A stretch of 44,226 nt of DNA from CAVEFW01 sp964579575 (lineage in GTDB: Bacteria; Actinomycetota; Coriobacteriia; Coriobacteriales; Eggerthellaceae), in the NCBI GenBank assembly GCA_964579575.1, contig CAZOGL010000011.1:1-44226 (forward strand), in the 5' to 3' direction. The stretch's first letter is position 1. The number at the start of each line of letters is the position of its first letter. The notes below the pieces were generated by a model. It ran no database searches and had not been told where the DNA came from. It saw nothing but the letters and a program-made list of their open reading frames with translations. Shown piece by piece: positions 20,081 through 28,532 of the stretch. Made by a program: the position numbers and the translations under genes.

Positions 20081-21907
20081 ATGATTGCCAACGACCAAGA
20101 AGAAATAGGCCAAGAAGAAATGAAGGGGCAGCGCGTGCCCCGCGCTGGGGAGGTGAACGCGTCCCGCGCTGGGGAGGCTCGCGCCCCCCAAGACGCACAG
20201 GCGTCTACGGGCCGTGCCGCGCAGGTGAACGCGTCCCAAGACGGTCAGGCGCGCACGCACCACGCTGGAGTTGCACGCCCGACCCGTTCCGACCGCGGCG
20301 CAACTGCGCGTACGCGCCGCTCCGACCACGATGCCCACAAAGCCGCCTCCGCACGCAGGGGCCGCCCCGGTCGAGGTGCTTCCAAAGCCGCCTCCTCTAA
20401 AGGTAGTGCGCACTCCAAGCCTACGACGGTGAGTTTTACCGGTGAGGTTGGCCAGACGCGCGGGGTTATCGACCGCAACACCAAAAAGTCCAAACCCCAC
20501 AAGAAAAGCAAGCTTGAGCAACTGATCATCCAATGGTGCAATCGTCTCCTCGACGTTGCACACGATCGCTCCTTCCATGAGCAGGAAGAGCAATATGAGG
20601 CAAATCGCACAAGTCGCGACTTCCTTTGGAACAGCATAGGTATGTGCGCGTGGGGCGTTGTCTTCCCCGTCCTCACCATCGTCGTCACCCAACTTTCCGG
20701 TGCCACCAACGCAGGTATGTTCTCCATGGCCTTCGTTATTGCGAGCCTGCTTATGATTGTCTCGAATTTCGGCATCCGTACGTTCCAAATCAGCGATGTG
20801 AACGAGGAGTATTCCTTTGCGGACTACCGCGTCAACCGCGTCATCACCTGTATCGCCGCGATTGTCCTCGGCGCCCTCTATTGCAGTATACGCGGTTACG
20901 ACGAGGCGATGTCCGTCATGTGCATGGGCCTTGTTGTGTACAAGGCGATAGATGGGTACGCTGACGTCTATGAAGGTCGGCTGCAACAGATGAACAAGAT
21001 GTACCTTGCGGGCGTGAGCCAGACGCTACGCTCCCTGGTCGTCTTCGTTGTCTTCTGCGTGGCCCTTGTCATTACTGGAAGCCTTCAGGTCGCGAGTGTT
21101 GTCATGGCGGTGTTTGCGGTACTGACCTTGATGTTTATCTCGCTTCCGTTGGCGCACATGGAAACGCCAAAATCAGAGCCGGTCAACATCAGGCGCGTCG
21201 TCGAGCTGTTCAAGAAAAGTTGGCCCCTGTTCGCGGCGTTTTTCATGTACGCGCTCATCGACAACATGCCGAAGTTCGTCATGGAAGGTGCGTTGACCTA
21301 CGATAACCAACTGTTCTATAACGCGTTGTATTTTCCTGCGATGTTCATCCTCATGACTGCCCAAACGATCTACAAACCCATGCTTGTGCGCATGGCAAAC
21401 GTTTGGCATGACCCGTCGAAACGTCGTCGCTTCGATCTCATCATCTTGGCGGTCGTGGCATTGATCGTTGGCATCACGGCAATCATGACCTTTGTGATGC
21501 TGTGGTTTGGCCTTGACCTTATGGCCTTCCTGTACGGTCTCGATTTCCGCCAATTCGAAAAGATCAGCATCATCATGCTCATCGCTGGCGGTATCACGGC
21601 AGGCATCGACTTCATCTACCAGACAATCACGATCCTTCGCCGCCAAAGGGATGTCATGATGGCTTATGTCGTCGCATTGATCCTCGCGCTTTTCACGCCT
21701 ATGTTGCTCATCGACTTTGCCCAGCTCGAGGGCGCGGTTCTAAGCTACCTCATCGTCATGGCCGTGTTGTTCATCCTCATGCTTTGGATCTATGTTCGCA
21801 TCCGCTTCACGCGTGATAGCGGCTTGTCCGAGCCCTCTCCCGAGCCGGTTTCACCCAACGAGGAGCCAGGTGAGATTCCAATCGTCGAGGGTCGGTTCGA
21901 GATTTAG
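20081..21907 (+). CDS. Polysaccharide biosynthesis flippase-like membrane protein (Wzx/MATE-MVF type)
   Basis: About 608 aa from ATG 20081; the frame is open from an ATG at 20033 and neither start has a good ribosome site, so the start is uncertain. Residues 1-140 are a basic, Ala/Arg-rich, disordered region made partly of 24-nt tandem repeats. From RDFLWNSIG (about residue 182) onward there are 12-14 hydrophobic helices, with the organisation of lipid-linked oligosaccharide flippases: the first helix pair carries GMCAWGVVFPVLTIVVT, a charged loop follows the sixth helix, and an FKKSWPLFAAFF re-entry begins the second half. The likely role is export of an undecaprenyl-linked glycan across the cytoplasmic membrane. 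No glycosyltransferase genes are adjacent, so it appears to be an orphan flippase. It ends 4 bases from the convergent galactosidase stop. Confidence 0.8.
   Translation: MIANDQEEIGQEEMKGQRVPRAGEVNASRAGEARAPQDAQASTGRAAQVNASQDGQARTHHAGVARPTRSDRGATARTRRSDHDAHKAASARRGRPGRGASKAASSKGSAHSKPTTVSFTGEVGQTRGVIDRNTKKSKPHKKSKLEQLIIQWCNRLLDVAHDRSFHEQEEQYEANRTSRDFLWNSIGMCAWGVVFPVLTIVVTQLSGATNAGMFSMAFVIASLLMIVSNFGIRTFQISDVNEEYSFADYRVNRVITCIAAIVLGALYCSIRGYDEAMSVMCMGLVVYKAIDGYADVYEGRLQQMNKMYLAGVSQTLRSLVVFVVFCVALVITGSLQVASVVMAVFAVLTLMFISLPLAHMETPKSEPVNIRRVVELFKKSWPLFAAFFMYALIDNMPKFVMEGALTYDNQLFYNALYFPAMFILMTAQTIYKPMLVRMANVWHDPSKRRRFDLIILAVVALIVGITAIMTFVMLWFGLDLMAFLYGLDFRQFEKISIIMLIAGGITAGIDFIYQTITILRRQRDVMMAYVVALILALFTPMLLIDFAQLEGAVLSYLIVMAVLFILMLWIYVRIRFTRDSGLSEPSPEPVSPNEEPGEIPIVEGRFEI
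20139..20177 (+). repeat. 24-bp tandem repeat in the flippase N-terminal region
   Basis: CCCGCGCTGGGGAGG occurs at 20139-20153 and 20163-20177 (period 24), encoding RAGE units. Further degenerate copies (GTGAACGCGTCCC) follow around 20222. This builds the basic, low-complexity N-terminal extension. Confidence 0.7.
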
Positions 21908-21911
21908 GACG

Positions 21912-23594
21912 TTATCGGTGATTCGCCCGCATAAGGGTGAGCGCCTCTTGGAATTTCTCCCTGTTTTCGGGCGTCCAAGTCGAAACGTCGTCGCTGGTGA
22001 GGAGCATGCTGGAGTGGCATGCGGCACCGTAGAGGACCATGTCGCGTTGGTCGGCCGTGTATTTGACGTCGGGGCGTAGCAAGATCGCGTCCGGGTCGTT
22101 TCCGAAGGCACGGCGATCGAGCGGCGCACGATAGATGGTGTTGAACAGCGAGTTCTTGGTGCTGACACGTTCGCGTTCCGCGATACGCATGTAGAGGGGA
22201 CTGTCCCAATCAAGGCTCACATTGCACCCGACACGGCAAAAATCCACGATGCCAAACGCGCTTGCCAAAGGAACGCCGCAAGCGTCAATGATGACATCAT
22301 CTCCGACGGTGTCTCGAATCAGGTTGAGCGCGTCGCGCATGAGCTCGCCGCGGTTCATTCCCTTGTGGGGGACCATGCACGCTGCGTAGAGGAAATCGAC
22401 CTTGAGCATCTTGAAGCCCCAGGTCTCTACAATGGTTCGAAGGCATTTTGTCACATAAGCGCGGACCTCGGGGTTGAGCGTGTCAAGGGCGATGCCACCG
22501 CTCCAATGGCCTCCGGTGCGAATCGCTTCTCCGGTTTTGTCCCGCATCAACCAATCGGGATGCGCGTTGAACAGGTTCGACGCACGCTCGCACACGAAAG
22601 GTGCGATCCACAGACCCGGAATGAAACCCGCCTCTTTGATGCGCGAAGCAAGAAAGTGCAAGCCACAAGGGAACTTCTCCGACGGGGGAGACATCCAATC
22701 ACCCACAAGGCCATAGCCCTCGTCTATTTGGAACACGCAATCGAATCCTGTCGTGTCGAGGGTTTTGAATACCGCGGTGGCGTTTGCAAGGTCGTCGAGG
22801 ATGATGTGCTCAGAGATGGCATCGTGGTGACTATACCGACTAGAGTAGCCGGTCAACAACTTGTCAGAGTGGGGCGCGACGCCCATCTTGTCCAACCAGA
22901 TTCCCATGGCGATATCAGCGAGCGCGCTCGCTTTCGGTTCGTTTTGCGAGCAATCTTCAAAGGGGCTGGAGATCTCAATCGTAAACAGGTCGGCGAGCAG
23001 CGTCTCCTCTCCGACGGCAAGCTCGCGGGCGGGTGTCTCGGGCATGACGTTGAGACCCTCGGCCGCTACCCATTCCAAGAGCGTTAACCCGTTTGTCTCC
23101 TCGAGGGAAGCGACCATCCAAAGGTCGTGCTCTGAGGTGAAGTAGGCATAGGTCCAACCGTGGAGGTTGCCCGGTTTGTTGGTATAGCGATGGAAGCGAT
23201 AATCTCCAGCGCCATCGAGGACGAAACGTTCAATGATGGGCTTCGGCGTTCCTATGAGGCCGCGCTGCGCGGAATCCATGTCGACTTCGCGGGTGTCGGT
23301 CCATGACTGGTACCCGTTGAACAACGCCTTGTCATAGGCAGCAAATCCGCCAGTGAACAGGACGCGGCAACTGGTGACGAGGAGGGGCTCCTTCGGGGTT
23401 ATGACTATGCGAAGGCCCGTTTGAATCTGACTGTCGCTCTCCTCGAGGGTGGGTTCGATATGGAGAACGAAATGCGTCTGGTCGCTTTCCTTTGCCTCGA
23501 AGTCATGGTAGGGGACATAAACGGAATGTTCGCTTGGCCTCTCGCCCTCGGTGCTTATGGTGTATTCGATGTGGCAAAGGCTCGGGGCGATCAT
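21912..23594 (-). CDS. Alpha-galactosidase, GH36-like
   Basis: 560 aa; start ATG at 23594 preceded by AAAGGAG. The enzyme would release terminal alpha-galactose from oligosaccharides such as raffinose family sugars; no signal peptide, so cytoplasmic. The central TIM barrel carries GH36-type motifs: FQIDEGYG (about residue 295), GLWIAPF (about 337), and KVDF with Asp400 as the likely nucleophile. The acid/base region reads DFCRVGCNVSLDW around 451-463. Family members I recall have Asp where Asn458 stands here, so catalytic competence or assignment of the acid/base residue needs an alignment. An N-terminal beta-sandwich (1-230) fits the family. Length is shorter than the usual 700 aa GH36 enzymes but fits the compact subgroup. 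It is monocistronic, with a promoter candidate at 23642-23670 and no sugar transporter next to it. Confidence 0.8.
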   Translation of the reverse strand: MIAPSLCHIEYTISTEGERPSEHSVYVPYHDFEAKESDQTHFVLHIEPTLEESDSQIQTGLRIVITPKEPLLVTSCRVLFTGGFAAYDKALFNGYQSWTDTREVDMDSAQRGLIGTPKPIIERFVLDGAGDYRFHRYTNKPGNLHGWTYAYFTSEHDLWMVASLEETNGLTLLEWVAAEGLNVMPETPARELAVGEETLLADLFTIEISSPFEDCSQNEPKASALADIAMGIWLDKMGVAPHSDKLLTGYSSRYSHHDAISEHIILDDLANATAVFKTLDTTGFDCVFQIDEGYGLVGDWMSPPSEKFPCGLHFLASRIKEAGFIPGLWIAPFVCERASNLFNAHPDWLMRDKTGEAIRTGGHWSGGIALDTLNPEVRAYVTKCLRTIVETWGFKMLKVDFLYAACMVPHKGMNRGELMRDALNLIRDTVGDDVIIDACGVPLASAFGIVDFCRVGCNVSLDWDSPLYMRIAERERVSTKNSLFNTIYRAPLDRRAFGNDPDAILLRPDVKYTADQRDMVLYGAACHSSMLLTSDDVSTWTPENREKFQEALTLMRANHR

Positions 23595-23641
23595 GTGTGG
23601 ACTCCTTTGGAGTTTGACTACTGAGATATGGTTACGTATGA

Positions 23642-23670
23642 AGTGTATCTGGTGGGTGGCGCGTACTCAA
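23642..23670 (-). promoter_or_regulatory. Promoter candidate for the alpha-galactosidase gene
   Basis: On the minus strand, TTGAGT (23670-23665), 17 bases, then TACACT (23647-23642). It lies about 50 bases upstream of the ATG. A GCGCG/CGCGC inverted repeat overlaps the -35 box (about 23659-23677) and could be an operator. Judged by eye. Confidence 0.4.
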
Positions 23671-23823
23671 TGCGCGCTCATAAATTGAAGAAAAGTATCC
23701 GTTAAACCCCTCCATGCCGTCTTTGGAAGCGGCTTTATCTGGCAAAATGAAGGGGTGCGCCCACCCGACTTGGTTGAGGCGTTGATGCTGTATCCAAACA
23801 GGTCTCTGCGAACAGGAGGCACC

Positions 23824-25167
23824 ATGCCCGAATCAACAGCATATTCATGTCCTCATTGTCACGCAACGCTCAAGTTAGAACCCCATAGCGGCAAGCTCGT
23901 CTGCGATTATTGCGGCGGGGAGTTCGATGTCGACCAGATTGAGGCATACGTCGATGAGGTTGGTTATGCCCGCAGACAGGTAAGGGCAGAAGAGGCCTCT
24001 GAGGCTGCGGCCGGGTCGGCTGCGGAGGAAGCTGGCGAGGCTGCGGCTGAGGTTGTCGCGGCTGCGGCTGGAGCGGTCGGGGCTGGAGCGGCTGGAGTCG
24101 GGGCCGACGCGGCTGGGACGGAAGCCGCCAGCGCCGACGGAGCCAACGCCGGCGCAGCCGGGACCGACGCGGCCGCGGGTGGCAAGCCCAAGACCAAAGC
24201 GGCCGGCGCTGACGCGGTTGCTTCCTATTCCCTTGAGGAATGGGACGCCATGATCGCCGAGGGCAAGCAGGAGCGCTTTGACGAGGTGGTCGGCTATACC
24301 TGCACGAACTGTGGCGCCCAGGTTGTGACCGACAAGCTCACCGTCGCGACCAGTTGCCAGTATTGCGGCAGCTCCGTTGTCGTGGATCAGCGTCTGACCG
24401 GCGGCATGAAGCCTGGGTTTGTCATCCCCTTCAAAGTGAAGGCCGAGGATCTCCCCCAAAAACTCACCGACTTCTATGCCGAGCGTCCGCTTTTGCCCGA
24501 CAACTTTTTCTATGACAACCAAGTGGGCGAGGTCCAAGGCATTTACGTCCCGTTTTGGTTATATGACGGTACGGTCAAGGGGTCGGCGCGCTATGAAGGC
24601 ACCGACACGCGCGTCTATGTCATGGGAAAATACGACGTGACCGAGACCGATTTCTTCCATTGTGATCGCGCCGGCACCATGTCCTTTGACAATATTCCCG
24701 TTGACGCGTCTGAGCGCATCGACGATGACTTGATGGACTCCATCGAGCCTTTCGACTACAAAAAGATGAAGCCGTTCAAGGCGGGTTACCTCACCGGGTT
24801 TGTCGCGGAACGGTTCGATCAAAGCCCGCGACAAGTCCTTGATCGGGCGTCTTTGCGCATGGGCAACTCCGCGGAGAGCGCCATGGAATCGACCGTCTCA
24901 CACTCTAACGTCACGCTCTTGTCGAGCGATTTCAAGGTTGAGGATCCCGCTGTCAGCTATGTGTTGTTGCCGGTGTATCTGTTCAATTGCGAATACAGAG
25001 GAAAGCACTACCGGTATGCCGTCAACGGCCAATCGGGGAAGATCGTCGGCGAGGTACCCATATGCAAGAAGAAAAGCTTTTTCTGCTTCTTGAAAGGTCT
25101 CGTGGGGACCACGGTGGTTGCTGCCATTTCGATAGCGATTCTCGCCGCTTTGTGGATGATCGTGTAG
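23824..25167 (+). CDS. TFIIB-type zinc-ribbon membrane protein
   Basis: 447 aa; ATG 23824 preceded by AGGAGG at 4 bases. An N-terminal zinc ribbon has Cys9/Cys12 and Cys27/Cys30 (CPHC...CDYC). An Ala/Gly-rich low-complexity linker follows at about residues 58-135, then a second four-Cys ribbon with Cys160/Cys163 and Cys178/Cys181 (CTNC...CQYC). A beta-rich domain of about 220 residues follows, with a single C-terminal membrane helix (LVGTTVVAAISIAILAALWMIV). Proteins of this layout are commonly annotated only as zinc-ribbon proteins. It is followed after 18 bases by a TPM-domain gene with which it probably forms an operon, suggesting a joint envelope or quality-control role. Biochemical function is unknown. 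Confidence 0.8.
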   Translation: MPESTAYSCPHCHATLKLEPHSGKLVCDYCGGEFDVDQIEAYVDEVGYARRQVRAEEASEAAAGSAAEEAGEAAAEVVAAAAGAVGAGAAGVGADAAGTEAASADGANAGAAGTDAAAGGKPKTKAAGADAVASYSLEEWDAMIAEGKQERFDEVVGYTCTNCGAQVVTDKLTVATSCQYCGSSVVVDQRLTGGMKPGFVIPFKVKAEDLPQKLTDFYAERPLLPDNFFYDNQVGEVQGIYVPFWLYDGTVKGSARYEGTDTRVYVMGKYDVTETDFFHCDRAGTMSFDNIPVDASERIDDDLMDSIEPFDYKKMKPFKAGYLTGFVAERFDQSPRQVLDRASLRMGNSAESAMESTVSHSNVTLLSSDFKVEDPAVSYVLLPVYLFNCEYRGKHYRYAVNGQSGKIVGEVPICKKKSFFCFLKGLVGTTVVAAISIAILAALWMIV

Positions 25168-25185
25168 CAGGAAAGGGGGTTGGTT

Positions 25186-26106
25186 ATGAAATTGGGAAAT
25201 AAACTTATTGCTCATGTGATTACCGTCGTACTTGTCCTGACGTGTGCGCTTGGCCCGGTGGGGTTTGCTTGGGCAGACAATCCTGCCGTGACGGGCACGA
25301 CCGTTGCTACGCCTGCCACGACTGGCAAGACGACCGCGGACCTTGATTGGTATCCCAAAGATCCGTCTTCGTTCCAAGACTTCCACAACACCACCGCCTC
25401 GCGCGTTATCGACAACGCGGATTTGCTTACCGACGCGCAGGAGGCTGAGCTTGCGGCCCACATCGCCGACATGACCGCGCGCACCGGTCTCGACTTCGTG
25501 CTTTTGACGGATACGTCTTCCTATGGCTTGACGCGCGATTTGTACGCGGCGGACTTCTACCAGTTCAACGGCTATGGGTTGGGCGATGGGTATTCGGGCG
25601 TCATCTATTTTGTGTGCATGGAGCGCGATAACCGCGGCTTTTTTACCGCGGCGCGAGGAGATGCGCGAACGTTGCTTACGGAAAGCAATGTCAACATCAT
25701 GGATGATCGGACCTACGATCTGTTCGTCGACGGTGAGTATGCCAAGGCGATCGCGACCCAATTCGATAACCTTGACACTCTCTACACCAACGGTGGTTTC
25801 CCGGCTGACTACACGCCTTACTATATCGCCGGCGTCATCGCACTTGTTATCGGCATTATTGGCGGGTTCGTGAACTTGAGCAAGAAGCGCGCGCGGATGA
25901 AGACCGTGGAGGTGGCGACGGATGCGAGCATTTACAGCCATCAAGGCTTGACCTTGACAAATAGTGTCGACGTCAAGTACAACACCGTCGTCACGCGCAC
26001 GAAACGCGTGGAGGACGAAAACCATGGGGGAGGCGGCTCAAGCTTCTCTGGCGGTTTTTCCAGCAGCGGCGGTGGCTCGTTTAGTGGCGGAGGCCGTAGT
26101 TTTTAG
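25186..26106 (+). CDS. TPM-domain (DUF477) membrane-anchored protein
   Basis: 306 aa. The ATG at 25186 is preceded by GGAAAGGGGG; the frame is open from a TTG six bases earlier. A signal segment (VITVVLVLTCALGPVGFAWA) is followed by a TPM domain at about residues 68-200 (VIDNADLLTDAQEAEL, then GYSGVIYFVCMERDNRGFF). A membrane helix lies near 212-232 (YIAGVIALVIGIIGGFV), and the C-terminal tail is Gly/Ser/Phe-rich (SFSGGFSSSGGGSFSGGG), which is characteristic of TPM proteins. The family includes proteins linked to photosystem repair and acid phosphatase activity in plants; the bacterial role is uncertain. Co-transcribed with the zinc-ribbon gene by spacing. Confidence 0.88.
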   Translation: MKLGNKLIAHVITVVLVLTCALGPVGFAWADNPAVTGTTVATPATTGKTTADLDWYPKDPSSFQDFHNTTASRVIDNADLLTDAQEAELAAHIADMTARTGLDFVLLTDTSSYGLTRDLYAADFYQFNGYGLGDGYSGVIYFVCMERDNRGFFTAARGDARTLLTESNVNIMDDRTYDLFVDGEYAKAIATQFDNLDTLYTNGGFPADYTPYYIAGVIALVIGIIGGFVNLSKKRARMKTVEVATDASIYSHQGLTLTNSVDVKYNTVVTRTKRVEDENHGGGGSSFSGGFSSSGGGSFSGGGRSF

Positions 26107-26412
26107 GGGCAAGGGCACCGCGGGGGCGTTGCGAACGCGCTTTGGGCATGTTGCGAACGCGCGCTGCGAACGCGCTTTGGGTATGCCGCGAACGCGCCGC
26201 AGGACGTCAAAGTTGTAGGCGCGCTCCTGGGCACCGCGAACGCGCTTTGGGTATGCCACGAAGGCGCTTTGGGCACTGCGAGCTCGCTACGGGGCGCCAA
26301 AGTTACAGGCGCGCTCCTGGGCACCGCGAACACGCTTTGGGCATGCCACGAAGGCGCTCCTGGGCACCGCGAACACGCGTTTTGTTCGCGCTACAGGCTA
26401 CGCGCTACAGGC
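26107..26412. repeat. Degenerate tandem repeat array between convergent genes
   Basis: The whole space between the TPM gene and the dehydrogenase is repetitive. GCGAACGCGCTTTGGG recurs at about 26131, 26167 and 26236, with a variant GCGAACACGCTTTGGG at about 26326. CGCTCCTGGGCACCGCGAAC recurs at about 26222, 26313 and 26357. The last unit is a 14-bp tandem pair, 26385-26398 and 26399-26412, that contains the dehydrogenase stop codon (minus strand, 26407-26405). There is no coding potential of its own and no clear terminator. Confidence 0.8.
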
Positions 26413-27391
26413 CGTTGACGATGTTGATGGGTCGCTCGCCGTTCTTGACGCGCAAAAGGTTATTCCACGTATTGGCGAAACCGCGGCGGAAGGTGGAGGT
26501 GGTGACTCCGCCGATATGGGGGCTCGCCAACATTTTCGCGCTTGCGTGCTCGGACATGTTGAGCAGCGGGTTGTCGGGCAAGACTGGCTCGGGTGCGATG
26601 GTGTCCACGCCAAAGCCGCCGATGACGTCGCCTTCGAGGGCGCGCACCATGGCGTCGTTGTCTACCAAGTCACCTCGGGCCGTGTTGATGAGCAGCGCGT
26701 CGTTTTTCATGGCGGCGAGGAACTCGTCATTGACCATGTTGGTGGTGGCGGGCGTGACGGGGCAATGGAGGCTCACGATATCGCAGGTACGAATGAGCTC
26801 GTCCTGCTCAAGCCACTCCACGCCGTACTTGCTCTCGATGTCTTGAGATGCGCGGTGGCGGCTGGTGTAATACAGCTTGCCGCCAAAGGGGGCAAGCAAG
26901 CGCGCGGTCTCCTTGGCGATGGCGCCAAATCCTATGAGTCCAATGCTGCAATCGCCGATCTCCCTGATACCGGAGAACATAAGGTGTTCTTTGAAGTTGA
27001 TCTGGGCGCCGCGAGCGATAGCGGCGCTGCCAGCGAGGACGCTGCGAAGGAGCCCGAGAATGAGCAGGACCGCTTGTTCGGCGACCGCCGTGGCGTTGAT
27101 GCCGGCATTGTTGCAAACAAGGATGTTGCGCTCGGTGGCGGCATTGACGTCGATGCCGTTGTAGGCGACCCCTTCCGACATGATCATCTTGAGGTTTGGC
27201 ATGCCGGCAATCAGCGATGCGTCGGCGACTGCGATGGCGTCGATGACCAACGCCTCGGCGTCTCCGGCCTTGGCAAGGACTTCCTCGTCGGGTGCGTCGA
27301 GCGGAAAAAACACCAACTCGAGGCCGCTGAAGTCGCCTTCAGGTTGGTATTTCCAATAGCGCTCTTCTGCAGCTTTGACGGCGACTTTCAT
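26405..27391 (-). CDS. D-isomer-specific 2-hydroxyacid dehydrogenase
   Basis: 328 aa; ATG 27391 preceded by GAGGAGGA. Cytoplasmic NAD(P)-dependent oxidoreductase interconverting a 2-oxoacid and a D-2-hydroxyacid. The nucleotide-binding motif GLIGFGAIAKE sits at 151-161; its third glycine is replaced by Ala. The catalytic residues are Arg239 (NTARG), Glu268 (APEP) and His292 (SPHIGG). The basic SRHR after the second strand (177-180) hints at NADP preference. Substrate not determinable: phosphoglycerate, lactate, glyoxylate or hydroxyisocaproate are all possible for this length. Its stop codon lies inside a 14-bp tandem duplication. Monocistronic. Confidence 0.88.
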   Translation of the reverse strand: MKVAVKAAEERYWKYQPEGDFSGLELVFFPLDAPDEEVLAKAGDAEALVIDAIAVADASLIAGMPNLKMIMSEGVAYNGIDVNAATERNILVCNNAGINATAVAEQAVLLILGLLRSVLAGSAAIARGAQINFKEHLMFSGIREIGDCSIGLIGFGAIAKETARLLAPFGGKLYYTSRHRASQDIESKYGVEWLEQDELIRTCDIVSLHCPVTPATTNMVNDEFLAAMKNDALLINTARGDLVDNDAMVRALEGDVIGGFGVDTIAPEPVLPDNPLLNMSEHASAKMLASPHIGGVTTSTFRRGFANTWNNLLRVKNGERPINIVNGL

Positions 27392-27584
27392 GGTGGGTCC
27401 TCCTCATTTCCAATTCAGATAGCAGGTTCAGATAACAAAAATATAGTGGTCAGTGTCATTGATTTACAGCAGCGTCGTAGGTTTACAAAAATGACATTTT
27501 AAGCCACTCGGAGCCTCTCATGTAAAGGAGAAGAGGCGGTTTTCTTGGACCGTTTTTCTCGATTTTGAGTGGAGAGGGCCGTGT

Positions 27585-27971
27585 TTAATGCCAACTGGGA
27601 CTTAACGTTAAACCGTTCTCCTGGCAGTATTTCTCACAGGCATCGCGAAGTTTTGGAAATTCGATTTCAAGAACATCCCATACTATTCCCATATCAACGG
27701 TGCCGTAAGCGTGGGCAAGGCGGTTGCGCATGCCACTCATTTTATGCAACTCAAAACCGTAACTTTCAAATACCTCAGAAAGCTTCCCGCCTTCTTCCAC
27801 AACGCGGAAAACCCTGTTTGCTAGGCCTTCAGCTACAAGTGTTGCCTGGGTTGTATGAGGATTCACGAAGCTTTCCTTAGAAAGCGACAATTCTTCAACT
27901 TGTGTAATGGTCTTAGTAACAATGTCATAGATTTCCTGGATTCTTAATAGGTCATTTTCTTTGGCGCTCAT
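27585..27971 (-). CDS. hepT: HepT-like HEPN toxin of a HepT/MntA toxin-antitoxin pair
   Basis: 128 aa, all-helical, matching HEPN/DUF86 proteins. It contains the toxin motif RX4HXY exactly: Arg82, His87 and Tyr89 in RNRLAHAY. Members act as RNases on mRNA or tRNA and are silenced when the partner nucleotidyltransferase adds AMP to the motif tyrosine. The start at 27971 overlaps the end of the antitoxin gene by 20 bases, so the two are translationally coupled with the antitoxin first. Base composition is clearly AT-richer than the flanks, consistent with horizontal acquisition. Confidence 0.88.
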   Translation of the reverse strand: MSAKENDLLRIQEIYDIVTKTITQVEELSLSKESFVNPHTTQATLVAEGLANRVFRVVEEGGKLSEVFESYGFELHKMSGMRNRLAHAYGTVDMGIVWDVLEIEFPKLRDACEKYCQENGLTLSPSWH

Positions 27972-28491
27972 AAATGGTTACTCCCTCGCGGTTGATGGCA
28001 GCTGCAAGATTTTTGTTAGGAATATCATCGGCGGTTATTGCGTCAACTTCGTGTCCCGTTTCCTGACGAATTGCTTTCTGGAAACGTGCAAGGTCAAACA
28101 AACTGAATGTCTCCGACCTGTCAATAACAAGTCGAAGGTCAATATCGCTTTCTTCTGTTGCATGCCCTGTTGCAAAGGAGCCAAATAGAATAACCTTTTC
28201 AATGGCAGAGAACTTTGCGGCCTCTTTTGCTATTGCCTCTTTCATATCAAGGGAAACGGGAGTTTCTTGCACAGCAAGCGCACGTGAAAGCGCATCGATT
28301 TTCCTCTCTATCGCACAAAGCCGTGCCGTGTTTGTGGTTTCATGCTCGCTTTCGAAGCCTTTCCGCAGGTAGTAAAGGAACGCATCAGTTTTCGATATCG
28401 AGTTTTGAACAGCATAGCTTTCAACAGTCTCTAAATCTTTGGAAGGTAAACGCAAGGCGATAGGTTGTCTTTTTTTTACGGCGGCATCCAT
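27952..28491 (-). CDS. mntA: MntA-like nucleotidyltransferase antitoxin with N-terminal RHH-like segment
   Basis: 179 aa from ATG 28491, preceded by AAAGAAG; the frame is open to 28533 but that part overlaps the promoter. The C-terminal half is a minimal nucleotidyltransferase with the exact GSX10DXD motif (Gly104-Ser105, Asp116, Asp118) and a third acidic residue Asp150. It should AMPylate and neutralise HepT. Unusually, residues 8-47 (RQPIALRLPSKDL, then a helix-turn-helix spacing ending in YLRKGFE) look like a ribbon-helix-helix DNA-binding unit, joined by a helical linker. Together with the palindrome in its promoter this suggests that the antitoxin autoregulates. The RHH call is by eye. 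Confidence 0.85.
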   Translation of the reverse strand: MDAAVKKRQPIALRLPSKDLETVESYAVQNSISKTDAFLYYLRKGFESEHETTNTARLCAIERKIDALSRALAVQETPVSLDMKEAIAKEAAKFSAIEKVILFGSFATGHATEESDIDLRLVIDRSETFSLFDLARFQKAIRQETGHEVDAITADDIPNKNLAAAINREGVTIYERQRK

Positions 28492-28504
28492 GGTCACTTC
28501 TTTC

Positions 28505-28532
28505 GTATTGCATTTGCAATACAAATATACCA
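28505..28532 (-). promoter_or_regulatory. Promoter with perfect palindromic operator for the mntA-hepT operon
   Basis: GTATTGCATTTGCAATAC (28505-28522) is an 8-bp perfect inverted repeat with a 2-base centre, 14 bases upstream of the antitoxin ATG. Immediately upstream on the minus strand is an extended -10, TGGTATATT (28532-28524). The operator would cover the transcription start. The -35 box is not evident, as expected for extended -10 promoters. Confidence 0.7.
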
